The notes under the pieces are model-generated. The model had not been told where the DNA came from. It did no database searches and saw nothing but the letters and a program-made list of their open reading frames with translations. 44,122 nucleotides of DNA from Bacillota bacterium (GTDB taxonomy: Bacteria; Bacillota; Clostridia; Acetivibrionales; DSM-1351), in contig JAEZRV010000013.1 in assembly GCA_023444055.1 (NCBI GenBank), forward strand, positions 1 through 44,122. The letters run 5' to 3'. Shown here piece by piece: positions 24,425 to 33,434 of this stretch; position 1 is the first letter of the stretch, and each line of letters starts with the position of its first letter. Both the position numbers and the translations under genes were made by a program.

Positions 24425-27204
24425 GAATCTTTACATATCCAAATCCATTTGAGATAAACAAGAACGAGGAGCTTTGGAGTATTGTCACCAAGTTCCCACA
24501 CTATTGTGCTTCCGATACACTGGTGCAAGGGCTCGAATCTGAATACGGAAGAACGAGTTTTGGCATTTTGAGAACTGTAAATTCTCTTATTGAGCGAGTA
24601 TTGGGTAGTTATACAAACAACCCTCAAAATGATATTCAGGTGTTTCTAGCTGTATCAAATATTATAAGATCCTTAAAAGATGCCGACGCAAAAGCTGCTT
24701 TTAGGTTTAATATAGCAGATGTTGTGGAATCAGTGAAATTTCTGTCTATACTTGGTTGTGACAGTAGCAAGTTTAATCACAGCGAATTATCCGATGAACA
24801 AATAATGCTACTTGATATTTACGAGAAGGTCCTGCAAAGTGGCTGCACAGAATTGTTAGAGAATTTGAAGCAATTAAATAAATCAAATTTTATCATTGCG
24901 GCACGTTCAACAATAAATGATGAAATTGCTTATCTTTGTAATCGTACACCGGAGTATATGCAACTAGGTATTACGTTGCCTATTGTTACACCAAAAGATG
25001 GTTACGAAGCAATCCATACAATCATAGAACATTTGAATAAGAAAATAAAGCAAGCACCAAACGATGTGTTTTCTCCTTTATCATATTCAGATGACTTAGA
25101 CAGAGCTAATTATATTCTATCGTTGATAACAAATAATGACGACTCTATATTTGACAGGATTATTATTCATGGTGTTCATAGGATCACACCCGAAATGTAT
25201 TTCCTTTTTAAGTTATTAGAGAACATCGGTATTGAAGTTATATTCCTTATAAACTATGCCGAAAATCTCCCGAATGTTTATAAGACTTGGAAAGAGGTTT
25301 ACTCATGGTGTGATACAAAATTTGAGTATCAATCAGAGCTGAACATTTCTTCTGGGAAAAAGTTGGGAGTAGCTATTGCTGGTATTATCGAAGGTAAAAA
25401 ACTTGCCATACATCCGACAGAAGAAGTGACTGTGTTTAGCAACTTAACTTCTTTTACCGACCGAGAGGTTAGACAGGTATTTAAAAAATCAGGCGAAAAT
25501 CTTAATAAAATGCGTACACAGTATTACGCTGTTCGTGGTGAATCAAGCAATGAGGTTTTAAAAATGTATTTTCCTGAGCAGTTTAATCAAAAACCTTTTT
25601 TGTCATATCCCATAGGTCAGTTTATATTAGGGATCTATCAAATGTGGGATTTTGAAAAGAACACATTGACACTTAATGATAAAAGTCTTAGTGAATGTGC
25701 CGTTTCTAATCTTTATAAAGGGAATGGTCTTTCAAATGTGTTTGAAATTATCAGCAAAACGAAACTGTATTTTAGCAATATTGAAACTATAACAGATTAT
25801 TATAAGCGCATTAGAGAGTTGGAAAGAGCACTGCAAATTATTTTCAGGAATAACAGATATTCTCCATTAAAGAAACTGTCTTTTTTCAACATTACACTGG
25901 CTGAGTTATCTGAATTTAAAGCTTTCTTGGAGTTTATAGAGGATGTTGCAAATAAGCTTTTTAAAGACGTAAATCCAACAGTTGACTTTGGCAGACACTT
26001 TAAAACACTTATGGAAATAATATCCATTCCGTCGTTAAGTAGTATCACTCTTTCAAAAACGGAACAAGCGTTGATTAGTGAAATTACAGACAAGCTAAAC
26101 GCCTATGGTGAAGGCGAAGTTATAGGAAACATTGAAGATGTTAAGGAGGCAATTTCTTTTTTCTTATCTGAAAGAAAGACCGGTGATACTTCAAATTGGA
26201 TTGTTAGAGATTTTTCTCAAATAGATGGTGGTGTATTATTGAGCAGAAAATCAAAGGCAACTAATTATCACTTTGCCTGCTTATCAAACGTACAAATGCT
26301 AAAGCAACCGGATGACATACTACCATGGCCACTAACTTTAGATATGTTTAATGGATATGAAGAAGCACAATCAGCAGTACCTATTGTGAACAAAGGCTTA
26401 CTTGAAATGCGCAATTTTTTAAAATATACATTATTTTATGGAGCTTTCTTTACAAAGTGCGGAGTGAAGCTCAGTTACATTCAGGAAGAAAATGGCGAAG
26501 AACAAATGCCATATTATCTACTCAATGTACTGGGACTTAAACAACATATTTACTATGAAGATGAAACGACTTCATTTTTAACTGATGAAGAAACTGACTC
26601 CAGTCACAAGAACTTTAGTAGCGGGAAGTTGGAGCAAGAAGCAAAAGAAATGTTTTCTATATGCCCATATAAGTTTTTACAAAATGAGGTTTTGAAAGCA
26701 CCTATTGAGTATTATAGCGATTACCATATTAAATATTATGTGTCAAACTTCATGTATGCGTTTATAAAGGGAAACCATAATTTTGAACGTGAATCATTAG
26801 AGCAAGTTATCGCAGTAGAGTTTGAAGCTGTTCATAAGCTTTTTCCGTTTTGGGATAAGGTTGTGTTTCTTGATATTGAAAGAAATACTCGTAAGCAATT
26901 GGTATTTTTACTAGCAGGGCAGGAATCAGGTCGTCCCCAAAATATCTTTCTTGAGCTTGCCTATGAAAAGCGAAAAGAAAACTATTTAATTGCACAATGG
27001 GTGGATGCAGGAACAGGTGAAAAACAAATGAACTTTGACAAAGACGGATTGCCTGAATTAATTTCGAATTATATGGTGTCTAATCAGCTCTATCCACGTC
27101 GTGATGAACTGCCACATAAAAGAGTGTGTGAAAACTGCAATTTTAGTGAAGTATGCCTTCGTGATTATTATGAAGCCTTTGCACAAATAGAGGGGGATAA
27201 GTAA
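24421..27204 (+). CDS. AddB-like protein with Fe-S cysteines but degenerate nuclease site
   Basis: A 927-residue protein with AddB/RecB-nuclease-like architecture. Four cysteines, C748 then C903-x2-C906-x5-C912, follow the AddB/Cas4 iron-sulfur staple pattern (FSICPYKF and VCENCNFSEVC). Between them I expected GxxDR and DYK-type nuclease motifs but cannot see either, so cutting activity may be lost. A good Walker A is also missing, as is common in AddB-type inactive helicase subunits. It starts at GTG 24421 after GGAGGGAG and overlaps the NERD-UvrD gene, which supports a heterodimer. A structural or DNA-scanning subunit is my inference. Confidence 0.7.
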   Translation: MRIFTYPNPFEINKNEELWSIVTKFPHYCASDTLVQGLESEYGRTSFGILRTVNSLIERVLGSYTNNPQNDIQVFLAVSNIIRSLKDADAKAAFRFNIADVVESVKFLSILGCDSSKFNHSELSDEQIMLLDIYEKVLQSGCTELLENLKQLNKSNFIIAARSTINDEIAYLCNRTPEYMQLGITLPIVTPKDGYEAIHTIIEHLNKKIKQAPNDVFSPLSYSDDLDRANYILSLITNNDDSIFDRIIIHGVHRITPEMYFLFKLLENIGIEVIFLINYAENLPNVYKTWKEVYSWCDTKFEYQSELNISSGKKLGVAIAGIIEGKKLAIHPTEEVTVFSNLTSFTDREVRQVFKKSGENLNKMRTQYYAVRGESSNEVLKMYFPEQFNQKPFLSYPIGQFILGIYQMWDFEKNTLTLNDKSLSECAVSNLYKGNGLSNVFEIISKTKLYFSNIETITDYYKRIRELERALQIIFRNNRYSPLKKLSFFNITLAELSEFKAFLEFIEDVANKLFKDVNPTVDFGRHFKTLMEIISIPSLSSITLSKTEQALISEITDKLNAYGEGEVIGNIEDVKEAISFFLSERKTGDTSNWIVRDFSQIDGGVLLSRKSKATNYHFACLSNVQMLKQPDDILPWPLTLDMFNGYEEAQSAVPIVNKGLLEMRNFLKYTLFYGAFFTKCGVKLSYIQEENGEEQMPYYLLNVLGLKQHIYYEDETTSFLTDEETDSSHKNFSSGKLEQEAKEMFSICPYKFLQNEVLKAPIEYYSDYHIKYYVSNFMYAFIKGNHNFERESLEQVIAVEFEAVHKLFPFWDKVVFLDIERNTRKQLVFLLAGQESGRPQNIFLELAYEKRKENYLIAQWVDAGTGEKQMNFDKDGLPELISNYMVSNQLYPRRDELPHKRVCENCNFSEVCLRDYYEAFAQIEGDK

Positions 27205-27205
27205 T

Positions 27206-27868
27206 ATGAGCGCTTTGACAGAATTTTTAACCTTAGCAATAACCGAAACGAGACCACAGACAGGTGAGTTTAATGTTATTGCAATGGAAACGAGAAGTCA
27301 AAATATTGTGCCTATACACCTTGTTAAAGAACAAATAGTATCAAGTGAGGGAGATGTTTTTTGGGATATTGGCTTTGTTACTTCGGTAAGTGGTAATATG
27401 CAAAGGAAACATCTTGGCAATGACAACAGTCTGTTTCTGATAAGTGGAAGCGCAAGGCTAGGTGCTAACAAAATAAATACTTTTAAGGCTATTTGTGATG
27501 CAAAATCGACCACGCCACAGACTTTTTTTGACAACGAAAAGCAACGCTTTTGCATATTAAAGATAAGCAAAGTTGAGGATTTGTCAATTTACGTAGACAA
27601 AGAAAGCGAAATTGAAAATATAAAGCACTATCTTTCTGTATATGTATGCGGTATGCCAGCGTATCAAAATCCAATTTCTCTATTGAATAAGGATTACAGG
27701 TGGATCAACTTCTGGAATTGGATATATAAGAATGATGCTTTTGACGAGAAAAAGAAAAAGTATATGAAGTTACTCAATCGCAGGGATAAAGAGCTATATT
27801 TAATTCTCTACCGACATCATTTCAAAACCAGCAATCACCATTGGATTGTAGGAATGCACTGGTTATAA
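27206..27868 (+). CDS. Unknown protein of the dnd-linked cluster (220 aa)
   Basis: I do not recognise the family. The protein is soluble, with alternating beta strands in the first half (EFNVIAMETRSQNIVPIHLVK, WDIGFVTSVSG) and an aromatic-rich C-terminus (WINFWNWIYKND, HHWIVGMHWL). There is no signal peptide, membrane span or nucleotide-binding motif. It starts right after the AddB-like stop with GAGGGGGATAAGT as ribosome binding region, and the next gene follows after 13 bp. Constant packing within the operon suggests a dedicated accessory subunit. Confidence 0.6.
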   Translation: MSALTEFLTLAITETRPQTGEFNVIAMETRSQNIVPIHLVKEQIVSSEGDVFWDIGFVTSVSGNMQRKHLGNDNSLFLISGSARLGANKINTFKAICDAKSTTPQTFFDNEKQRFCILKISKVEDLSIYVDKESEIENIKHYLSVYVCGMPAYQNPISLLNKDYRWINFWNWIYKNDAFDEKKKKYMKLLNRRDKELYLILYRHHFKTSNHHWIVGMHWL

Positions 27869-27881
27869 AAGGGGTGTAACA

Positions 27882-28400
27882 ATGCTAATTAAAAATCTTC
27901 TGAACGAGCACTATTATGGATTAACAGATGAGAAAGAAAAAGCAATATTTATTACCGAGGTTGTTTCTTTCATGTATGAGATAACCATGCAAAAAGCTGA
28001 TGTTATATCACAGCTCACCGCTGAAAAAGATAATCTGCAAAGCAAGGTTAGTCGAGCAACGGAATTGATTGAAGAAGCAAAAAATGATGCTGTAAGGGTC
28101 AAAAAAGCCACGATAGGCGAAACAAAGAAGAAACTGCAAATTACAAGAGATAGAATTGTTGCTATTGCTTCCACTTCAACAGTTCTCGGAATGCAGATAA
28201 ATCAAGCAGATGATAAATCGGTAATGATTGATACTCTTAATAATATAATTGCAAGCGTAGGGATTGTTACAGGAGAACTTTCGGATATAGGGCTTTGGGA
28301 CAGTGATGAAGATAAGCCTGTTATAACACCAGTCGTTATTGAAAACGATATCAAAAAGAAACCGATAAAAATAAAAGGTAGCGGGAATGACGATAAGTAA
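27882..28400 (+). CDS. Unknown coiled-coil protein preceding Hsp70 (172 aa)
   Basis: Mostly helical with a likely coiled coil at about residues 35-95 (AEKDNLQSKVSRATELIEEAKN followed by many K/E/R residues), then a region rich in small hydrophobics and an acidic/basic tail. No family recognised. It directly precedes the Hsp70 gene (26 bp). A coiled-coil partner beside a chaperone could act like a nucleotide exchange factor or client adaptor, but there is no motif evidence for that. Confidence 0.55.
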   Translation: MLIKNLLNEHYYGLTDEKEKAIFITEVVSFMYEITMQKADVISQLTAEKDNLQSKVSRATELIEEAKNDAVRVKKATIGETKKKLQITRDRIVAIASTSTVLGMQINQADDKSVMIDTLNNIIASVGIVTGELSDIGLWDSDEDKPVITPVVIENDIKKKPIKIKGSGNDDK

Positions 28401-28426
28401 ATAAAAATATAAGCGAGGTGAAATTC

Positions 28427-30076
28427 ATGGCACATTACGGAATTGACCTTGGCACATCAAACTGCCTTGTTGCAAAAGTAACTCAAAATTTAGATGATAG
28501 CTTTGATGTGAAGTGCTTGCCCGATGATGACGGAAGCGAGAGTTTCCCGTCTGTTGTATATTTTGAAAATGAAAAGCAGTATAGAGTTGGCAATACTGCA
28601 CTTAAAAGCTTGTATGAAAAGCCAGACAGTACCGTTGAACTGGTAAAGGTTAGACTTGGAAAAACAGACAAAATTGAAATACAAACAGGAAAAACTATGT
28701 TTGATAAATCGCCACAGGAAATTTCATCATACATATTAAGCCACTTGAATGTGATACACCACAACCAGGTAAGAAATGCGGTTATTACTGTTCCTGCGTT
28801 TTTCGACCAAAGTCAAAAGGATGCAACAATGCAAGCTGGTACGATAGCGGACATGACTCCTAAATTTTTGATAGAAGAACCTACTGCTGCCATAATGTAT
28901 CATATATTCTCTGAGTACAAAAACAAAGGCTTGGATTTCTTCGAGGGTAAGCAGGACAAAAAGATTTTAGTTTTTGATTTTGGTGGTGGAACACTAGACC
29001 TATCTTTAATTGGTATTTCTCTTAATGATAGAGAAGTAATACCAAAAGTAATTGCAATAGGTGGAGATACTGAACTTGGTGGGAATATAATAGACTTTAT
29101 TTTTGCAAAAGTTATCTTAAAGATATTGAAGCGAAACTATGACGATGACTGTTTTATAAATGATGTCTATAAGGCATTTGACGGATATTATGATAGTTAT
29201 ATAAATCATAACAAGATGAGGTTTGCCGATAATGTAGCGCCTAATGTAAAAAACTTTATATTCAGGTTAAAAAGAAACTTGGAACAAATAAAGATGATAT
29301 TGTCAACATCAGAGAAGGCAACTATTGTGTTTGAAGGGCAGTATAAGCCTATTGAAATAACTCGTGAGCAGTTTGAACAGCATGTGCTTATGAGTGATGA
29401 ACTGAATTTTAGGGATAGAATTGAAACGGCTTTGAATCAGATAAGTAAAAAGCGCGAGCATATTAGTGAGGTACTTCTAATAGGTGGTAGTTCTCAGATA
29501 CCTTTTATCAAAGATATAATCTTAGAAACCTTTGAGGATATGGGCATTACAAAAAATCGTATTATGCTATCAAATGATTTTGAACAAGCTGTTGCTAAAG
29601 GAGCAGCCATTCAAGCAGCAATTTCTGATGGAATACCTATACCGCCGTTTATGCTTAATAAATGTGAGAGCATTGTGGCAAGAGATATTGAACTTGAACA
29701 TGCAGGACACAGTCAATTGTTTGTTGCAATGGGTACGGAATATCCTTTTAAGAAACGAAAAGAATTTGATCTGAAAATTGGACATGCTCTTTCAGAAACG
29801 GTATCTTTGCGTTTAAATGAGATTATTATAAAAAGCGGTCAAGTTGAAGAAAAACGTCAAATATGCAATTTCGAGTTTTATTTACCGATATATTATACAA
29901 ATGATAATATTACTGTTTATATGAATATTGATGAAGCAGGTCTTTATCAGATTGAAGCTATACACAATAATACCGGCGAAACAGTAGAATTTGAGCCACA
30001 CAAGAGATTCTCATTATCGACTAATGAGATTAAGTTGGCGTCATTAACAGCAAAAACAATGGTTGATGTGAGTTAG
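28427..30076 (+). CDS. Hsp70/DnaK-family ATPase embedded in the defence operon
   Basis: Actin-fold chaperone ATPase. The phosphate-1 loop YGIDLGTSN is at the very start (residues 4-12), phosphate-2 DFGGGTLDL at 184-192 and the adenosine motif LLIGGSSQIPFI around 350-361. About 160 residues follow the ATPase domain, with a beta-rich substrate-binding part but not the helical lid and EEVD-type end, so it is shorter (549) than DnaK (about 610-640). GAGGTG precedes the ATG at 28427; an in-frame GTG at 28418 is unlikely. No dnaJ or grpE is adjacent, so it is not a housekeeping dnaK locus. It may power assembly or switching of the helicase machinery. Confidence 0.85.
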   Translation: MAHYGIDLGTSNCLVAKVTQNLDDSFDVKCLPDDDGSESFPSVVYFENEKQYRVGNTALKSLYEKPDSTVELVKVRLGKTDKIEIQTGKTMFDKSPQEISSYILSHLNVIHHNQVRNAVITVPAFFDQSQKDATMQAGTIADMTPKFLIEEPTAAIMYHIFSEYKNKGLDFFEGKQDKKILVFDFGGGTLDLSLIGISLNDREVIPKVIAIGGDTELGGNIIDFIFAKVILKILKRNYDDDCFINDVYKAFDGYYDSYINHNKMRFADNVAPNVKNFIFRLKRNLEQIKMILSTSEKATIVFEGQYKPIEITREQFEQHVLMSDELNFRDRIETALNQISKKREHISEVLLIGGSSQIPFIKDIILETFEDMGITKNRIMLSNDFEQAVAKGAAIQAAISDGIPIPPFMLNKCESIVARDIELEHAGHSQLFVAMGTEYPFKKRKEFDLKIGHALSETVSLRLNEIIIKSGQVEEKRQICNFEFYLPIYYTNDNITVYMNIDEAGLYQIEAIHNNTGETVEFEPHKRFSLSTNEIKLASLTAKTMVDVS

Positions 30077-30100
30077 GGTACAAATTGTAGTCCGGTTTAT

Positions 30101-30129
30101 AGGACAGAACATATGGTAAACTTTATATA
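30101..30129 (+). promoter_or_regulatory. Possible internal promoter before the SNF2 gene
   Basis: The 92-bp gap between the Hsp70 stop and the SNF2 start is the longest in the cluster. AGGACA (30101-30106) is 17 bp from TATATA (30124-30129). Both hexamers are imperfect, so this is a weak candidate that could let the distal helicase-nuclease block be transcribed separately. Confidence 0.3.
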
Positions 30130-30168
30130 TACGCAACTAAGTTGTGGCAAAGTAAGGTGGGAGATAAT

Positions 30169-33100
30169 ATGCACAAAGTAGGTATGTATGTACGGTGTCC
30201 AGTTGATAACGAAACTGAAGTAATTCATGAATCAAGAACATACTTTTTGGGACAAGTTTCAGAGGTGGACGAAGAAACAGGGGTGGTTATGGTGACTTTC
30301 TATGACCCTTTGAATCTGCGTTCATTTTTTACTACCATTCCCGAAAAGAAGGTTTACCATGAAAAATATGTAACCCGTGCGACAGCTCTTGAAAATAGTA
30401 TAGTTATGTTTAAAGGACGTAGAGTTAAGTTGCTTTGTGTTTCTAAGAATGATGACAAAGAAAAACACTATACCTACTTTGTAGAATACTTCAAAGATGG
30501 TAAAGCGACCGTAGGTGAAGTTTCAGAAACACAGATAGAAATCCCATTTACAAGAGCAAATTTTAATCCGGCAAGGCAAATGCTGAGATATGAGCTTCAA
30601 AATCCAAGTTGGTATATCAGCAGACGAATTGTAAGCAAGTCGCTGAATGTTATTGCCAATGCACCTTTTGGTTTTAAAAACCTTTTAGGAACAAGAGTAC
30701 ATCTATTCACTCATCAAGTAGATACAATCGTCAGAGCTTTGTCAGAGAACCCTTGTCGGCTTATGCTTGCTGACGAAGTGGGTTTAGGCAAAACGATTGA
30801 AGCATTAGCTATTATAAAGGGAATGGTTGATAAAAGACCAAATTTACGCTCTTTAATAATCGTGCCTGAAACTCTTATTTATCAATGGCAAACAGAAATA
30901 TCCTTTAAGTTTTGGCAAGATGCTCCAATATGGGGTGTTGATAAAATTTCAGATACGCAAATGATGTTGGTTTCATCAAACAATTTATCAAGAGACTACG
31001 AGAAAATAGTAAAGCTTTGCAAATGGGATATGTGTGTGGTTGATGAAACTCACAAGCTTCTTAGTAATGATGAACTTTTTTCTGCTGTTTTGAAATTATG
31101 TAAGGCAACTGATAATTTGTTACTTTTAAGTGCTACTCCTATTTTGCACAGAGAACAAGAATATGGGAAATTATTAACATTGCTTAATCCTGTAAGATTT
31201 GAAAACATACCGTTAAGTATTTTTAACGACCTTTTAAGCAAGCAAAAAAGCATACAGGATATTGTTTATAACTTAATGAGAGATTTGCCGGACTATATCC
31301 CATACAGTTTACATGATGATTTTATTGACAGCTTGCAACAGATAAACGATGAAATAAATGATGATAAGCTTATGGAACTTATATCGAATATTGATGCCAG
31401 TGCGGACGATATGGGATTATCACAAGTTAAGCTGGCATTATCATATATTGCTGAATTTTATCAAATTGAACGTGGAATAATTCGCCACCGCAGAGCTGAG
31501 ATAACTTCTGCAGACATTAAAAGGCAGCTTGTAGATATTCGTTATGAAATGGTGGGAAGCGATATAGGTTTTTATGAAGAAAACTGTTATAACGCTGTTA
31601 TTGACTTAGCTGGCGATTTATGCAATAACGAAGTTGATAATGACATTGATTTAGTAAAAAAATTAATTAGTGCTGTGACAAGTACACCTTATGCCCTGCT
31701 TGATGTTATTGCGCAGAATAAACCTTACCTTAAAGCCTTTGATACAGAAAAGGTTATTTCCTTTGCGAAAAAGTGGCAACAGGCTTATGACTATGAAATC
31801 ACTCGCATATCAGAAGTAAGCGATGATATAGATAACTTTTACAGCAAATTTTCAAAGATTTTAGATTACATTGACCAAGAGGATATTAATTCAGATAAAA
31901 AATTCTTGGTTTTCACAGGGTTTACTGCCACTGCAAAAAAACTTGAACAGTGCTTTAAGCAGTTTTTTGGGAATGAATCAACATGCACTTTCCACAGTGG
32001 TAAATCTCCCGAAGAAATGCAAGATGCGGCCACATTATTCCAAAACGATGAAAGTTGCCGTTTTATGGTGTGTGATGAATCTGGTGGAGAAGGTCGTAAC
32101 TTTCAAGTTGCCGATTATATCATTCATTGTGACCTACCTTGGTCACCGGCAACACTTGAACAGCGTATAGGTCGTTTGGATAGAATAGGGCGTAAAAGCG
32201 GTAAAGATGTAATTTCTGTAGTTATCCACTCACAAAGTAGCTTAGAAGATAACCTTTTTGATATTTACGACAAAGGATTAAACATCTTTAAACAATCTCT
32301 GTGTGGAATGGAAATTGCTTTTGAGCAGATACATAACACAATTGAAACGGCTCTGAAAAATGATGTGCGTTTCGGATTGGCTGACGTTATTTCAGAAATA
32401 TCGAATTTTGCCAATCAGATGAATGAGGAGATTGAAAAGGAACGTTATTACGACTTGGCAAGGCAACTTGATGTTGATCTTCAAGAAAAACTGAATAAGC
32501 TCATCGCACACTTTACCGATAATGATGGTGAAGAACTTATGAACACTATGTTGGCTTGGCCACACATGGCTGGATTTAGAGGCATCAGCGTAACAAATGC
32601 TTTTAAGGACGGAAGTAAGGTAGTTTCTATAGATACCACCAAATTAAGTGAGCGTTCTATGGAAAATACGCTTTATTTCCCACCGAGAATGGACGAAATG
32701 GTAAGGCGTTCAAAGTATAAGAATGATATTAGAGGTACATTCTCAAGGACTGCTGCTGTTAAACATGAAAATCTAACTTTCTTTGCTCCCTTCAATCCAT
32801 TATTTGATAGTATCACAACTAATGCTGAGGAATGTTATAAAGGCAGAAGTGTTGCCTTTAAATATGTTGGTTGCGAATTGCAATGGGCAGGGTTGGTGCA
32901 GACATGGAGCATTAAATACAATCCGATTATGCTTTATAAAAAAGGGTTTTCGCCCGACTTAATTACTTTGATTAGTAGATACCTACCAAGTGAACAAATA
33001 TTGTTTACAAATAGTATAAATCCAAAGCATGACGGCGTTGATTCGATTGAAATTGTTGATCAAATTGAGTCCTTCGGACAAAAGAAACCCATACATCTTG

Positions 33101-33417
33101 GCAAACGAGATAATGGGGCAATAGATAACTTTAAGAAAATCTTCCCGGTTGAAAAATGGCAAAGCTTTATAAAGTCATCATATAGTAAAGGAAGAAGATA
33201 CGCTACAGAGCAGACTCAACTTTTTACAGAAATAGAAAATGCTCAAAAAGAGCTTGAGAGAATTTTAACCGCTAACAATGCTCGTGAACTGTTTTATGGA
33301 TACAAAGATGAAAATGCTCTGCTCAAAGGGCATGACGAGATAGAAGCGCTAATGTACGGCTTAGAAAATCCGATTATTGAGCTCGATTCTATAGCGTTTG
33401 TAATGTTGGATAAATAA
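30169..33417 (+). CDS. SNF2-family helicase/translocase, DpdE-like
   Basis: SF2 Swi2/Snf2 ATPase. Walker A is DEVGLGKT (residues 202-209), motif II DETH (292-295), motif III LLSATPI, and motif VI QRIGRLDRIGR (665-675) after DESGGEGRNFQ. An N-terminal SH3-like/tudor-like segment (about 1-130) precedes the helicase, and about 350 residues follow it. ATG at 30169 has GGTGGGAG upstream; TTG at 30142 is unlikely. The family gives duplex DNA translocation. From memory, dpdE of 7-deazaguanine islands is an SNF2 protein followed by a RecQ-like gene, exactly as here; the assignment rests on order and type, not on alignment. Confidence 0.82.
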   Translation: MHKVGMYVRCPVDNETEVIHESRTYFLGQVSEVDEETGVVMVTFYDPLNLRSFFTTIPEKKVYHEKYVTRATALENSIVMFKGRRVKLLCVSKNDDKEKHYTYFVEYFKDGKATVGEVSETQIEIPFTRANFNPARQMLRYELQNPSWYISRRIVSKSLNVIANAPFGFKNLLGTRVHLFTHQVDTIVRALSENPCRLMLADEVGLGKTIEALAIIKGMVDKRPNLRSLIIVPETLIYQWQTEISFKFWQDAPIWGVDKISDTQMMLVSSNNLSRDYEKIVKLCKWDMCVVDETHKLLSNDELFSAVLKLCKATDNLLLLSATPILHREQEYGKLLTLLNPVRFENIPLSIFNDLLSKQKSIQDIVYNLMRDLPDYIPYSLHDDFIDSLQQINDEINDDKLMELISNIDASADDMGLSQVKLALSYIAEFYQIERGIIRHRRAEITSADIKRQLVDIRYEMVGSDIGFYEENCYNAVIDLAGDLCNNEVDNDIDLVKKLISAVTSTPYALLDVIAQNKPYLKAFDTEKVISFAKKWQQAYDYEITRISEVSDDIDNFYSKFSKILDYIDQEDINSDKKFLVFTGFTATAKKLEQCFKQFFGNESTCTFHSGKSPEEMQDAATLFQNDESCRFMVCDESGGEGRNFQVADYIIHCDLPWSPATLEQRIGRLDRIGRKSGKDVISVVIHSQSSLEDNLFDIYDKGLNIFKQSLCGMEIAFEQIHNTIETALKNDVRFGLADVISEISNFANQMNEEIEKERYYDLARQLDVDLQEKLNKLIAHFTDNDGEELMNTMLAWPHMAGFRGISVTNAFKDGSKVVSIDTTKLSERSMENTLYFPPRMDEMVRRSKYKNDIRGTFSRTAAVKHENLTFFAPFNPLFDSITTNAEECYKGRSVAFKYVGCELQWAGLVQTWSIKYNPIMLYKKGFSPDLITLISRYLPSEQILFTNSINPKHDGVDSIEIVDQIESFGQKKPIHLGKRDNGAIDNFKKIFPVEKWQSFIKSSYSKGRRYATEQTQLFTEIENAQKELERILTANNARELFYGYKDENALLKGHDEIEALMYGLENPIIELDSIAFVMLDK

Positions 33418-33434
33418 TTGTGGGAGGTGAACTC

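Noticed and set aside
24421..27204. Active AddB nuclease
   Set aside because: Fe-S cysteines are present, but the nuclease motifs could not be found by eye.
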